Assembly (NCBI GenBank): GCA_963932465.1
Contig: OZ010787.1
Location: 17,129,936-17,193,935 of the forward strand
DNA length: 64,000 nt
Direction: 5' to 3'
Origin: Maratus speciosus
Taxonomy: Eukaryota; Arthropoda; Arachnida; Araneae; Salticidae
The notes under the pieces were generated by a model. It was not told the DNA's origin, ran no database searches, and saw only the letters and a program-made list of their open reading frames with translations. Made by a program: the position numbers and the translations under genes. Positions 42,042 to 53,559 of this stretch are shown here, piece after piece; the first letter of the stretch is position 1, and each line of letters starts with the position of its first letter.

Positions 42042-42721
42042 CAGTCGAACCCCATTATAATGAACTCCAAGGGACTAATAGTTTTGTTCGCTATATCCGG
42101 TGGTTCGCTACATCTGAACCGTTAAGAAAAATGTTAGAGTTCACAAAATGTATAGCTCATTAATTGCTATGTATATTCAATAACAATGTGTTATAAAATG
42201 ATACTTAAAATCTATTAAAAATGATAATTGACTAAATCCATTACAATAAACTGACACAATACTAATTAACTAAAAATGAAGACAAATGGAAATAAATTCA
42301 TTTTACCTTTTAACTGTTGCTTTAATTGTTAGTCACACCTGCAGATTGGCTATTGTAAGAGGGAAAGAATGCAGTTGTTTCTACCCTTTAATAAATAGAC
42401 CTGATAATAAATAGACCTGATAATAAATAGACCTGATAGATAATATCGCTGATTTGCACAGTGTTTCACTGACCGGCATACATTTTCTTATGAAATCAGA
42501 GTCAGTGTTATTTTCACAACTGCGGAAAAGTTTAAAAAAAAAAATTCAGTGGTCAACTGAAAAAAAAAATTTCGTTTTAGACGATTCTTAAGATTTCAGA
42601 GGTTCGCTATAAAATGATAAATTAGCATTAAATACAATAGGAAACCGGCGGGACCAAAATTTTCGTTTGTTATATCCATGAGTTCGTTATATACTGTGTT
42701 CGTTATAACGGGGTTTGACTG
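42042..42721 (+). mobile_element. Tigger/pogo-type MITE (CAGTCGAACCCCATTATAAT ends)
   Basis: The ends CAGTCGAACCCCATTATAAT and, inverted, CGTTATAACGGGGTTTGACTG are the classic Tigger/pogo termini. TA flanks both (42040-42041 and 42722-42723). It is 680 bp. A small internal triplication of AATAAATAGACCTGATAAT lies at 42390-42440. No transposase remains. Confidence 0.85.
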
Positions 42722-42732
42722 TACTTGCATAT

Positions 42733-43080
42733 TTATTGAATAGGCATCCTTCCAACTACATTTTTAGTTTGTCGCACACTTTCTTCTGTAGCAGGACTTT
42801 TAAGCCAGGAAGCCTTTAAGTGTGAGAAAGCAACATACAGCATTCCATGTATAAAAACAGAGACCCTTAAACCCATGCTTACGAAGTCAAATGTTTGTCC
42901 CTGAGTCTTGTGGACAGTGATGGCAAATGCCAGCCATACGGGAAATTGATGGTGCTGCATAGTACAATCCAGCTGGCCCTTGCTTGAGTCCAGTGTTATT
43001 CTGGGTATGTGAAGCATGTGACCGAAATGCTTGCCGGTAATTATTTTTGCCTCGATTATGTTATTGCAAAGATCAGTCAT
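42733..43080 (-). pseudogene. Helitron Pif1-like helicase, C-terminal fragment
   Basis: The 115-codon minus-strand frame contains NIIEAKIITGKHFGHMLHIP, then QFPVWLAFAITVHKTQGQTF and a VFIHGMLYVAFSHLKASW segment. These match the final helicase domain of Helitron Rep/Hel proteins, including the K-(S/T)-Q-G-Q-T motif and the G-x-L-Y-V-A-(L/F)-S-R arginine-finger region; here the Arg of S-R is His. The upstream helicase motifs and Rep domain are absent, so this is a truncated relic. It abuts the Tigger-type MITE with only 11 bases between. Confidence 0.85.
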
Positions 43081-44000
43081 TAGGCCTGGGCTTTAAATCG
43101 ATTTGAAGCTAACATCGGAAATCTCGATTTAATCCTTGTCTTAAGAGGCCACTGCAGTCACAGGCAAAATGAAAACAAGATGGCCGCTCGCATTTTAGAT
43201 AAATTGGAAGGATGATCTAAATTCAAATGATTGACAAGGGAACTCTTCCAATCAGCAAATGGCCAATTATGTGGTCTCGATTCCCCCCCCCCCCCCCCCC
43301 CCCACCTCCTTTCGGCTGAGCACTACATTTGATCATTTCCAGTGAGTTTCAGGTCTAAAGAATTTTTTTTTCAACCGTCTTCGCTTTTAGTGTAGATCAA
43401 AGCCGCTGCTTTGTGGATACCCTCGATAACATTAAAAGCCGTAAAAAGAATTTTAATTTGTTTATGATAAGAGTGCAAAAACTAAAACGATTTCAGTAAA
43501 TAAATGAATATTTTATTTAGATATATTTCTTTTTTTTTATATTCAGATTCATTTTACAGTTTTTACAAACATAAAATTGAAATTATTGCCGTATAAACAC
43601 TATTTTATTTCACATAACACAATTAAATTTAAAATCAAGGGGGAGATATTGAATGAGGGGGGAAATATCAGGTACAAATATTCTAAAATAACTATCTTTT
43701 GTGCGGATTCTTTTTAAAACATGAAATTTATCAAGAAATTTATAAGAACTATTTATAAGTGTGTGTGTGTGTGGGGGGGGAATTTCTGAACACTAAATAT
43801 TTTTTAAATGATGCAGTCAGATAAGAATGTTTTTGTAGTGGTTCGTAATCTAAATAACACTAAAATACTTACATTTTTTTTTTCATTTTTAACACTCTCT
43901 AAGAAAGTTTAAAAGTGTTTATGAATTGGGTTTGTAAGTCTGTCTGTCTGTCCATGCTCTAAATAGCGTAAATGTAGTCGGATTGCCATGTAATTGATAT
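43081..44000. other. No gene; C run and microsatellite
   Basis: The stretch contains a 21-base C run (43283-43303), a GT run ending in G's (43760-43780), and AT-rich sequence. Nothing else is recognised. Confidence 0.4.
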
Positions 44001-44019
44001 ACGATATTCAAAATCATGG

Positions 44020-45340
44020 TATGTTCGGTATTCAAAATGAATATCGAATGAATTACCATTTATGGTTCATTTACAGACGCACTCAAACGTATTCTCTTAC
44101 ATTATGGTCTATGGGGGGGGGGGGGATCATTTAGGGTTCATTTTAATAGTGTTACACAATCTTAAACATAGTTAATTTTATATACTTTGAGATACACTTT
44201 AAAATGGTTACTATAGACTAAGTTATGTGTAACGCTTAAAGTACGAGTATAGGGGACTCAAAAGTATTCCGTTATGTTATAACCCATGACGAAATATCGT
44301 TTGCGGAGTATTTGATTGATATTACTCTGTCACAATGATAATGAAATTGGTATGAATTTCTGAGGTGTCCTAAGCCTACTTTCTGTACAACATGAGCATT
44401 TAACAATTATTTACGGGGTCAGACAAAAGAGCTTGGTTATATATGGTCTACGAGGAAAAACTGTTTGTAGTGTATTTCGATTACGTTACATTATTTCAAA
44501 CATGACGAAATAGATGCACATTACTTCGATTTGTTACAAGATGCTTGCATTCGAATATGGTTTGCATTTCATTTAGCGTTCATTTACAGGGACACATAAA
44601 ATATTTTGATACAATACTGTATCCGACGTGTTAGCTATTAAAAATTAATGCTGAAAGTGCATTTTCAATTGCAGAATGCGTTTTTAAGTTTAACTAAATT
44701 TTTGCATACTACATGGTGTGCTTAAATTTTACAGACCAGGACTACACAAAAGAATTCGAAAACATTACTGAGAATGAGTATGAATGGCTTAAAGATGCTT
44801 GGTTTTTTTAGTTATAAATGTACAAGCTCAACTACATTTATTATGCTAAGAGATGTTTGTATCATACAAATGAAATCCTATACAGGGATATTAAACAAAC
44901 TGGATACATTGCCGCCTATGGAAAATAATTCCTAGAAGTGAGATTTCAGTAATTTTAAGCATGTTTTTGCTTGAATTAGATTTCAGCTTAATATTGATGT
45001 GTATAAAAATCTGTATGCTATATACAGGGCTACACAAAATAATTCAAGTATGTTTCAGTCTATTGGTAGAAATTGCCGAGGGTGAATTTTCAACTGTTTT
45101 ATGTATTTTCTTACAAAATTAAATTTTAACATAGTATGTAGAATCTCTACAAATATATGCAGTACAAATATATCATATACAGAGCTGCACAAAAGAATTG
45201 GAATATCTTCCGGGTTATGGGCGCAATTGTTGAAATCTGCTTTTCAAATGTGTCATACGTTTTACAAATGTTTAGTTAGGTAACTTCTTTACTTTATTAA
45301 ACGGCGAAGTTTTGTTACAGTGTTCTGGAAGTGTTGGAAA
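44020..45340. repeat. Degenerate tandem array of about 150-170 bp
   Basis: A phrase like TACAGGG-CTACACAAAAGAATTCGAA, followed by a CTATGG-type phrase, recurs near 44070, 44243, 44411, 44582, 44735, 44885, 45022 and 45176. The spacing is therefore 137-173 bp. Units are strongly diverged. A second copy of this sequence lies at 49.40-51.60 kb, interrupted by the foldback-like element. Confidence 0.6.
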
Positions 45341-45372
45341 GTTTTGAAGCATGATTTTTCTTTTTTTGTTTA

Positions 45373-47917
45373 CCGTAAAATCCCGATTGTAAGCCCCCCT
45401 TTTTTAAAAGAAAAAGCAGTTAAATTTGGGAAGGGGGCTTATAATCGAGATTTTTTAAATAATTATTTTAAAACCTGTTTTTATCATTAATTTAGAAGTA
45501 AATAAGGTAAATACAGAGGAATCTTTCATATTATGACAGCTTGGCGATTTGTAAAAAAAAAAAAAAAAATTTCTAAATCCCCCCCTCCCCCCCCCCCCCC
45601 CCCTCTGGTACCAGATATGCATAATTTAACCTATAAAACTCTTTAAATTTCTTAATACACAATATGCTATACTAATACACTATAGTTACAATAAATAATC
45701 TATCAGATAAATTATTCTCTCCCTGACTCTCATATCATGATCATCCCCCCCCCCCCCCCCGCTCCTTGCATCTCATGCAGTTTAAAATCTGTATTTTTTT
45801 TTTTTTAATTTCTGCTTGATTTGTGATTTTGTCGTAAAATATTTAAATAATCACCTAAATTATTTCATACCCTTCTCCCAAAAAATGTTTTCCTTTATCT
45901 TTTGTTGAATCCCCCCCCCCCCCCCCAAATATACACAGTATATATAAAAACAAATTGCTTTTACTTTTTTTTTGGCTCTATTTAATCATAAAATACACAT
46001 GTAATTCAAGGGTTAGAACAGCCAAACTACAGAAAAATCTTTTGCTTTCCTTCTGCATATTTAGAAATCCCCCCCCCCCCCCATACACCCACACTCTCAC
46101 CACCACCAGTTGGAGAGAAAGGATGGAGAAAATTTTCAAAGAGGATGAAGATTTTAGATGAGTGATACTTGTATGAGATTATGTAGATGAGATTTTAGAT
46201 CAATCACCTTGCTACAAAATACAGTTGAATTTTGATAATCCGGACATCCAAATTCCAGAAATCTCTAAAATCTAGACATTTTTCTTATTTCCGTTTTATG
46301 AATTTTTAAAATAAAACTGCTGTATCTTTCGTATTTCTCATCAAATGCAGTTAAATTCTTTCAATTATAAACACTAAATAAATAATATAGATATATTCTG
46401 GTATATTTTTATAATGATTGGCCGTTAATTAAAGACTTTAATTATTACAAAAATGGGAAAGTTAAAAAACGGCAAAAGAAAGAAAGTCTGGACTTTAAAC
46501 GTTGATGACTCGAAGCTTCATATATTTTAATTCTAATAAAATCACTAAAGTACATATTTATAACTAAAGGAACAAACATGCATTTTCGTTTGATTGAACT
46601 GAAAGATAAGCACACTTGATAGTCATTCCATTCATTAACACCTGCTCCTTCTCCAACAGAATGATCAACCTAGTGACACATTGCCCTATGATCTTGACAC
46701 GCACATTTGCCGATCTCGATGTGTTGTTTGTTTCAGTTTTGTTTCCTTGAAAAGAACTTAGAATGCAGTAGGAAAATGAGAAAATAAGATGAGTTTTTTT
46801 TTCCGATTTTTTGACAAAATTCTCGTTTTTTTTTTCTCTCTTCCCGCAATCCTTTGCAAAATTTGCTTTTTCAGTTCGCGATCGTTTGACAAAATTAGCA
46901 ATTTTTTTCTGCGATTGATTGACAAAATTGATTTTTTTTGGACGATCATTTGTCGAAATTCGTATATTTTTCTGTGATAGACTGACAAAATACATTATTT
47001 TTTTCCTCACTCTTGATGAAATTTGCGATATACTTTTTTTTTTATCGTTTATCGAAACTCTGATTTTTTTTTTTTTTCTGCAACCTATGACAAAATTCGC
47101 GATTTTTCTCAGCGAATGATAGGCAAATTTGATTTCTTTCTCCCTTTAATTGATTATTGAAATTAGTAACCCTTTAAAGCGATCAGTTGAAAAAAAATCT
47201 CTAATTGTTTCTTAAATATGTGACGAAATTCATGATATTTTCCCATGATTGTTTGTAGAAGTTCTCTAAATATATTCTCGGAAGAATCGCGCAATTTTAA
47301 ACGTTATCTCAAAGAAACTCTAGAAATGGCACTAAACCTTCTCAGATAAAGCATTTGTGATGTAACTACACGATTTCACTCATATTTAACATCCATGAAG
47401 AGGATTTTATGTTAAGAAGTTTGTTTTCTTTTCCAGATTTTTTTTTTTTTTCTGAGGATTTTTTAAATGTTTCGATTTTTTGAACTGGAGGCCGATATTT
47501 CTTTAATTTTCGGAAAATTTGCAATAAAATCACTTCTGTATTATTTATTGTGTACTATATTTTAATTTATTGTGTTTTAATATGTATATTTAATTTCAGC
47601 ATAAGTGTTATGTTTTAGTGTATCATTCCAATTTTATAACTTAATTCGGCAATTTAATCGTCGTTTATTTGCACTAGGTGGAAAAAATGCATTTTGTATG
47701 TTGTTATATTGCCATGAAAAATATTTTTTAACAGATCTTCAAAATCCAGAAAATTCGAAAATCTGGAATCGTCGCGGTTTTTCCCACAAAATTTTACGAA
47801 AGGAGGGGGGGGTGGGGGGGGGGGGGGCTTATATTTGGGAGTGTAAAATAGACTAAAAATTGCTTAAAAGTGGGAGGGGGCTTACTTTCGAGGGGGGCTT
47901 ACAATCGGATTTTACGG
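45373..47917 (+). mobile_element. Pogo-like DNA element with CCGTAAAATCC ends
   Basis: The left end CCGTAAAATCCCGATTGTAA and the inverted right end TTACAATCGGATTTTACGG match, each joined to a subterminal AAGCCCCCC/GGGGGGCTT block. TA flanks both sides (45371-45372, 47918-47919). The ends resemble those of the 8155 element (CCGTAATTTC) and may be a related family. Internally are several C runs (45583-45603, 45745-45760, 45910-45926, 46071-46082) and a nested minisatellite (46795-47538). No transposase was recognised. Confidence 0.75.
46795..47538 (+). repeat. hAT-family minisatellite copy nested in the pogo-like element
   Basis: Units TTTGACAAAATTNGC, T-run, GCGAT recur with heavy divergence. 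The right edge reads TTTTCGGAAAATTTGCAATAA then AATCACTTCTG, a decayed form of the hAT 3' end seen at 23.95 and 37.77 kb. The left terminus is not visible. Confidence 0.65.
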
Positions 47918-48189
47918 TATGGATGTATTCGGCTTAGTCGATAATACCTTTGGTATCTAAGTTTGGTGGTTCTTTCTGAGCTAGTCTGAATGAAAGGATT
48001 TCAAAAGATTTTGAGAATATACTTACACGTTGACGAGAAACACAATATTTTCCTTTGAAATGTATCTCTATAGACATTTTCCTTTCAGAAATACAGTTAA
48101 AATGTGTTTTGTGCATAATTAAATGTATACCTATCGCTTTATTGTTAACACTTTCGCACATAGTTGAAAAGATTTAGTTAATATTATAG

Positions 48190-49400
48190 ATAGCAAAGAT
48201 TTATAATTAGGACCAAAAAAAGTAAAAATTAAAAAGTTTTAAAGACTGTAAATTAGATTTTTTTAACTTCATGAGTTGAGGGTAAGACAAGGGAAGAAAC
48301 AGATTTTTTTTTTTTTTGGGGGGGGGGGGGTGTTGAGTTTAATAGATGACTGATTATGTAACTTATTAAAGATTTACAAATAGGGCAAAAACATTGAAAT
48401 CAGGAGTTTTAGAGACTTTAAATTTTATGAGCATGGAAATAATGGAGGGAGAAAAGAAAACGTCAATTTTATATGGGGGTGGTAGAAATTATATAATCGA
48501 TTATTTATTGTTCAATATGAAACAGATAAAGCTGAAAATGTATAAAAAAAAGATTTTCAAAGATTTTAAACTTAAATAAGGGAAAGAAGGGAAAAAAAAG
48601 GGGGGGATTTTATTTGATGACTTATTTATTTACCTTACTAAAGAATAAGAAATAGGACAAAAAAAGACTAAATTTTGTTTTCTTGGTAAGGGTAGAGTCA
48701 GAACAAACGTCAATTTTGGTGGGGGAGGAGTATAGTTATATGATTGATTATTTATGATTACAATAAATTAACAGATAGAGTACAAAATGATTTAGAAAAA
48801 GCTTTAAATCTTTTAAGGTTAAAATTTTGTGACCTGAATGAAAAAAGAGGAATAAGCAGAATTAGTTCTTTTTTTGTGGGAGGGGGGGAGGGAAGTTTAT
48901 TGGTGACTTATTATTTACTTACCTTAGAAAATATTTACAAATAGGTTAAAAAAGTAATAAATGAAAAAATTTTAAGGGCTTAAAATTTCAGATGCTTGGT
49001 AAGAGGGAGAGGCAAGGGGGAAATACCAATTTCAGTTAGGGTGGGGGGGGGGAGAAATTTTTATGATCGTTTGTTTATTATTAAAATAAAATGGCAAATT
49101 AAGCAGAAAAGATTAAAAAAATTTAAAGAGTTTTAAAGGGTTTTTATTTTAAAATATGGGTACCGTGGGTGAGGGAGCAAAAGGGAGAAATGACAATTTC
49201 GGAAGGGGCAATTTACAAGAACTAATGAAATGAATGTGGTGAAATAAATTGATAATGAAATTTATGACTGATTATTTATTGTTAGATTAAAGTAATAAAT
49301 AAAACAGAAAATTAAAGAAAACATTGAGGAATTTTAAAGATTTTAAACCTTGATACTGTAAAGGGAGCAAAACGGGAAGCGAAATTTCCGAAGAAGGGGA
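48190..49400. repeat. Degenerate purine-rich tandem repeat, 120-200 bp period
   Basis: A cycle of GATTGATTATTTATTG, then AATAGAGCAAAAAAA, TTTTAAAGACTTTAAA, then GAGGGAGA-GACAAGGGAGAAA and a G run recurs about seven times (near 48341, 48498, 48620, 48740, 48904, 49066, 49265). Units are strongly diverged and of uneven length. No open reading frame is consistent across units. Confidence 0.6.
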
Positions 49401-49707
49401 GACAAAGAGTGCAAGATGTTTGGATAAGAATATGGTGTGCATCGCATTTATTGTTCATTTACAGGGAAACATTAGGTATGATTGCTGAAAGTGAGTTTTA
49501 AATTGACATGTTTGATTTATGATAAGTTATGGTATAAGTTAAACTAATATTTTTGCACAGGCACATAGGTGGTGTATATGAATTGCATAGACACTACACA
49601 AAAGATTTCATCAGTAGTACCGAGAATGACCATGAATTACTGAAAGATGTTTTTTAATTTGATTTATGCATTTTCAAGCTCAACTACTTTTAGTATAGAT
49701 GTTTGAC

Positions 49708-51324
49708 CCGTAGCCGTTGGCAGACATTTAGCCGACAACCAAATAGCCGTCAAGACATTTAGCAGATCTCAGTTAGCTGACACGTGCATTTAGCCGATAC
49801 GTACATATAGCCGACAAAACGATTAGCTGAAATTTACATACAGCATACAGGACAATTGACCGAAACGGACATATAGCAATAATTTTAGCAATACAGACAA
49901 TTGGCCGATAGGCAACTGGCCGAACGTGGCAATTAGCCGGGAGGACATTTAGCCGACAGGACATTTAGCTAACATTTTTCGACACCCCTCATGAGATACA
50001 TCGCATTGGAGCCCTTTGATCACTCTTTCATGTTATGTACCTCCCGTTCCCCCCTCCCCCAATTTGTATCACCGGGAGCATTTTTCTGACTTTTCCGACA
50101 TCCCTCAAGTGATATATCATTGGACTGGGCAGCCCTTTGATCACTCTTTCATATTATGCACCTCCCGCTAGGTTGCAGTTAATTTACAGTTTGGTTACAG
50201 TTGCGATTAGTTACTCTTAGATTACGGTTAGGTAACTGTTAGGTTATAATTATGTTACGTTTAGGTGATAATTAGATTACACTTATGTTACAGCTTGGTC
50301 ATGGTAAAGTTATGTTAGTTACATAACAGTTAGCATATGATTAGGTTATAACTAGGTAAATGTTAGTTACAGTTAGATTACGGTTACGTCCCAGTTAGGT
50401 TACATTTAAGGGTTAGGTTACACAATTAGGTTACTGTTAGGTTTTAGTTTTGTTACGGTTACTTCATAATTAGGTTACACTTAGTTTACGTTTAGATTAT
50501 GGTTAGGTAACTGTTCGGTTATAATTAGGTTACGTTTAGGTGATAATTAGATTACGCTTAGGTTACAGCTTGGTCATGGTAAAGTTCAGTTACATTACTG
50601 CTAGCATACGATTAGGTTATAATTAGGTAAACGTTAGTTACAGTTAGATTACAGTTACGTCTCAGTTAGATTATATTTAAGCTACAATTAGTTTACTGTT
50701 ATGTTTCAATTAGGTTATGGTTACTTTATAATTAGGTTACCCTTAGGTTACGGTTACATTATTTAGGTTACGTTTAGATTATGGTTAAATAACTGTTAGG
50801 TTATAATTAGGTTACATTTAGGAGATAATTAGAATACGCTTAGGTTACAGCTTGGTCATGTTAAAGTTATGTTACAGTTACATTACAGTTAGCATACGAT
50901 TAGGTTATAACTAGGTAAACGTTAGTTACAGTTAGATTACGGTTACGTCCCAGTTAAGTTACATTTAGGCTACAATTAGGTTACTGTTAAGTTTCATTTA
51001 GGTTACGGTTATGTTACACTTAGGTTACGTTTAGGTTACAGATAGGTTATAGCTACGTTACAGTTTGGTATTGGTTAGGTTACAGTTACGCTAGAGTTAG
51101 TTTATACTTAGGTTATAATTAGGTTAAGATCAGGTTACAGTTACGTTACAGTTAAGTCAGATGAATGTCCTGTCAGATGAATGTCCATGTAGAATAATTG
51201 TCCTCTGTCGGCTAACTATCTTGTCGGCTAACTGTCGCTGTCGACTAATTGTCATGTCGGCTAAACATCCTGTCGTCTAATTGCTGTCTGCTAAATGTCT
51301 CGTCGGCTAAATGACATTGTGGCA
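49708..51324. mobile_element. Foldback-like element with arms of short repeats
   Basis: The left arm (about 49708-49975) is made of about 15 variants of GACATTTAGCCGAC on the + strand. The right arm (about 51167-51324) is made of about 10 variants of GTCGGCTAAATGTC, i.e. the same unit inverted. Between lie two tandem copies of a module of about 95-115 bp (49978-50170, sharing GCCCTTTGATCACTCTTTCA) and then about 1 kb of TTAGGTTAC-type repeats. Long inverted arms built from short tandem repeats are the hallmark of Foldback elements. The surrounding sequence matches 44.8-45.0 kb, showing that this block was inserted. Superfamily and target duplication are not established. Confidence 0.7.
50170..51165. 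repeat. TTAGGTTACAG-type short tandem repeat, about 1 kb
   Basis: Units of about 10-12 bp alternate TTAGGTTAC with GGTTACAGTTAG variants. A higher-order repeat is visible: a block containing AACTGTTAGGTTATAATTAG, then AGCTTGGTCATG, recurs near 50223, 50512 and 50785. It contains many TTAGG pentamers, the arthropod telomere motif, but these are interspersed with TTAC, so this is not a telomeric array. Confidence 0.85.
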
Positions 51325-51712
51325 TATAAATAAATAGTGGTATGCCAAAAAACTGGATACATGGCCGTCCATGGATAGCAATTCTTAGGCTAATGTTAGC
51401 CTTATGAGTGTGATTTTAATAATTTTCAGCGTATTTATTTCTGAATTAAATTTCAGCTCAGTATGTGGCATGTATAAAAATTTGTAAGGAACATACGGAG
51501 CTTCACAAAACAATTGAAGTACGTTTCCGTCTATTGTTAGGAATTAATAAATGTGTATTTTCAAATGTGTTATGTTTTTCTAACTGAACTAAAAATGTAG
51601 GAAAGGGTTCATAATCCATACTTGGCACATGGTTTTCCTTTCTTGTTTTATTTATTGTCAATAATTCATCTTCTTATGTTTTTGTATTTCTTAGTTGCAA
51701 TAATCATGATTT

Positions 51713-53320
51713 TAGGGTTCCGTACTTAAAAAGTATAAACGGAATCATTATAAGATCACTCCTGTTTCTGCCTGTCTGTCACAGCCATTTTACTCGTAAA
51801 CTATGGAACATCGAAAGTTCAAATTGGGGGATGTAATAAAGACTATTGATTCACATATTTACAGATTATTAGATATTCACAAATATATGTGGGGGAAAAC
51901 GTAGAGGGGCTAATTAGGTTATTTGAAAAAGAAATATATTTTCTTTGTATATCGTGTGGGGTATCAGTTAAAAGATTACGTAATGCCAAACTCAAAAATA
52001 CATTTCTTTTAATTTTAGATATTATATTTTCAGAGATATCATCGAAAATGTAGTGCAAAAAAAGTCTCCCCCCCCCCCCATCTGTTTCCGAATCTACTGA
52101 AACTAAAATTATGAAAAAAATTAGAGGTAGTAGAGGTTAATTTAATACTTGCAGGGAAATTATAGCGATTGCCCATGGTGGCATAGTTTTTCATAAAAGC
52201 GCATTTTTCTGTTACATACAGATTTCTATTTGCGGGCATTCAGCAAAGGTATCGAAGAGCGCTAAAGGTGCCTATCGTATCAAAAGTATAAAAGCATTTT
52301 TTATAATTATTTTCGAAAAAAAAAATCGTTGGTAACTCGCCGAAATATTAAGACTCATGTCCCTGCCGGCGAAGACACTAACAAGCTAATGCTAATCCTA
52401 TGGGGAGGAAAAAGTAAAGAAAGGTGCGATGTAGAGACGGATCGCGGCTATACAATGCCAAAATAATATATTTTAAAATATCGAAATGCAAAAGAGATAT
52501 TAGAAAAATCCTTCCCCATACGATTAGCATTAGCTCGTGAGTGCCTTCGCTGGCAGGGGCAAGAGCCTTAACCCTTAAAGACACGGTTGGTTTGGACATA
52601 CATAATGGCAGAGGCGGCGTACTCTATATACCATCGGTTTTTAAATGCTAGATAACAACTTTTACTGATATATTTGTGTAATGCAATACCCAGTAGCAGC
52701 ATAAAAGCAGTAAATATCAAATTGTTAAAAACAGACCAATTTAATTAGAATTAATCGCATAAATACTATGGGATTCGCGACTAGTTTGTGTTGAGTGGAT
52801 CTCTCAATACGCCTCCCGTGTCTTTAAATGATAATTAAGGACCTATTTGAAAAAACGCGGCACGGACAAAGTCGAGTTGCATCTTTGCGACCTCCTTTCG
52901 AAGAGCGCTTAGTACAATGCCAAGTTTAAACTTTGAACAAGAATTTTCTTTCAGCTACACTGTAAAAAGAAAAATATTACTACGTTGAATTTAGTTTTAT
53001 GAAATGCCAAATGAAATTTAAATATGCAATACTTTTATTGTCAGTACCGAATTAAGTTCATCATATGCAGATTAAGATAAGTTTAAAAAAGAGTTATACA
53101 AAATAGCAATATTTAATTTTATTTCGGCTTCATATCTCTCTGAACTTTTGTTGTATACTCATTCATACTTTTCTAATATATTCAGCTATACCCAACTCTA
53201 TGTTGTATAGTTTTTTACAAAGTTTCATTATTCTTTTAAATAATACAGTTAATAATTCATAAATTTATTGTACGGAACCCTCTGAGCACGAGTAATACTC
53301 GTACTTGACCGTTTATTTTA
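51713..53320 (+). mobile_element. Arthropod dispersed repeat with GGGTTCCGTAC start
   Basis: The left edge reads AGGGTTCCGTACTTAAAAAG followed by a CTGTCTGTC stretch. The right edge reads ACGGAACCC then GAGCACGAGTAATACTCGTA, a short hairpin, then CTTGACCGTTTA. I recognise these paired signatures from dispersed repeats common in insects. I do not assign a class. A MITE (52348-52571) is nested inside. Confidence 0.55.
52348..52571. mobile_element. MITE with inverted repeats of about 59 bp
   Basis: TTAAGACTCATGTCCCTGCC at the left pairs with GGCAGGGGCAAGAGCCTTAA at the right. Pairing continues inwards through GCTAATGCTAATCCTATGGG / CCCATACGATTAGCATTAGC. The total is about 59 bp per arm with about nine mismatches around a core of about 105 bp. 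No coding capacity. Confidence 0.85.
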
Positions 53321-53333
53321 TATACAAGTTATA

Positions 53334-53551
53334 TGCATTGGTCTGCCAAGTCGTATCTTGGTGGAAACCATCTGCAGAACCTCAATTTAGAGGTTGATCT
53401 GCAGGTTTACCATTGTGTTTTCATGCACCCAAACTTCAATGTTTTCATACATTTGGGTGCAGGAAAATACAATGATAAACCAATCGATCAAATACTAAAC
53501 TCCGGTCTGCAGGTGTTTTCTATCAAGATATGACTTGGCAGACCATTTGCA
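53334..53551. repeat. Near-complete 218-bp hairpin
   Basis: Almost the whole segment folds back on itself. TGCATTGGTCTGCCAAGTCG pairs with the inverted TGACTTGGCAGACCATTTGCA. Further in, GGTTTACCATTGTGTTTTCA and ATGCACCCAAA pair with TTTGGGTGCAGGAAAATACA and ATGATAAACC. The loop is only about 20 bases near 53443. Such a structure is typical of a recent hairpin MITE, but a transcript would also make a long double-stranded RNA. Confidence 0.85.
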
Positions 53552-53559
53552 TTTTAATA

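Noticed and set aside
46564..47119. Lysine-rich or phenylalanine-rich frames on both strands near 46.6-47.1 kb
   Set aside because: They are shadows of the degenerate minisatellite.
49708..49975. CRISPR-like array of short repeats
   Set aside because: The repeats have no constant spacers, are imperfect, and occur inverted on the other side. The genome is eukaryotic.
50170..51165. Telomeric repeat
   Set aside because: TTAGG units are interspersed with TTAC and flanked by element arms. There is no pure (TTAGG)n run.
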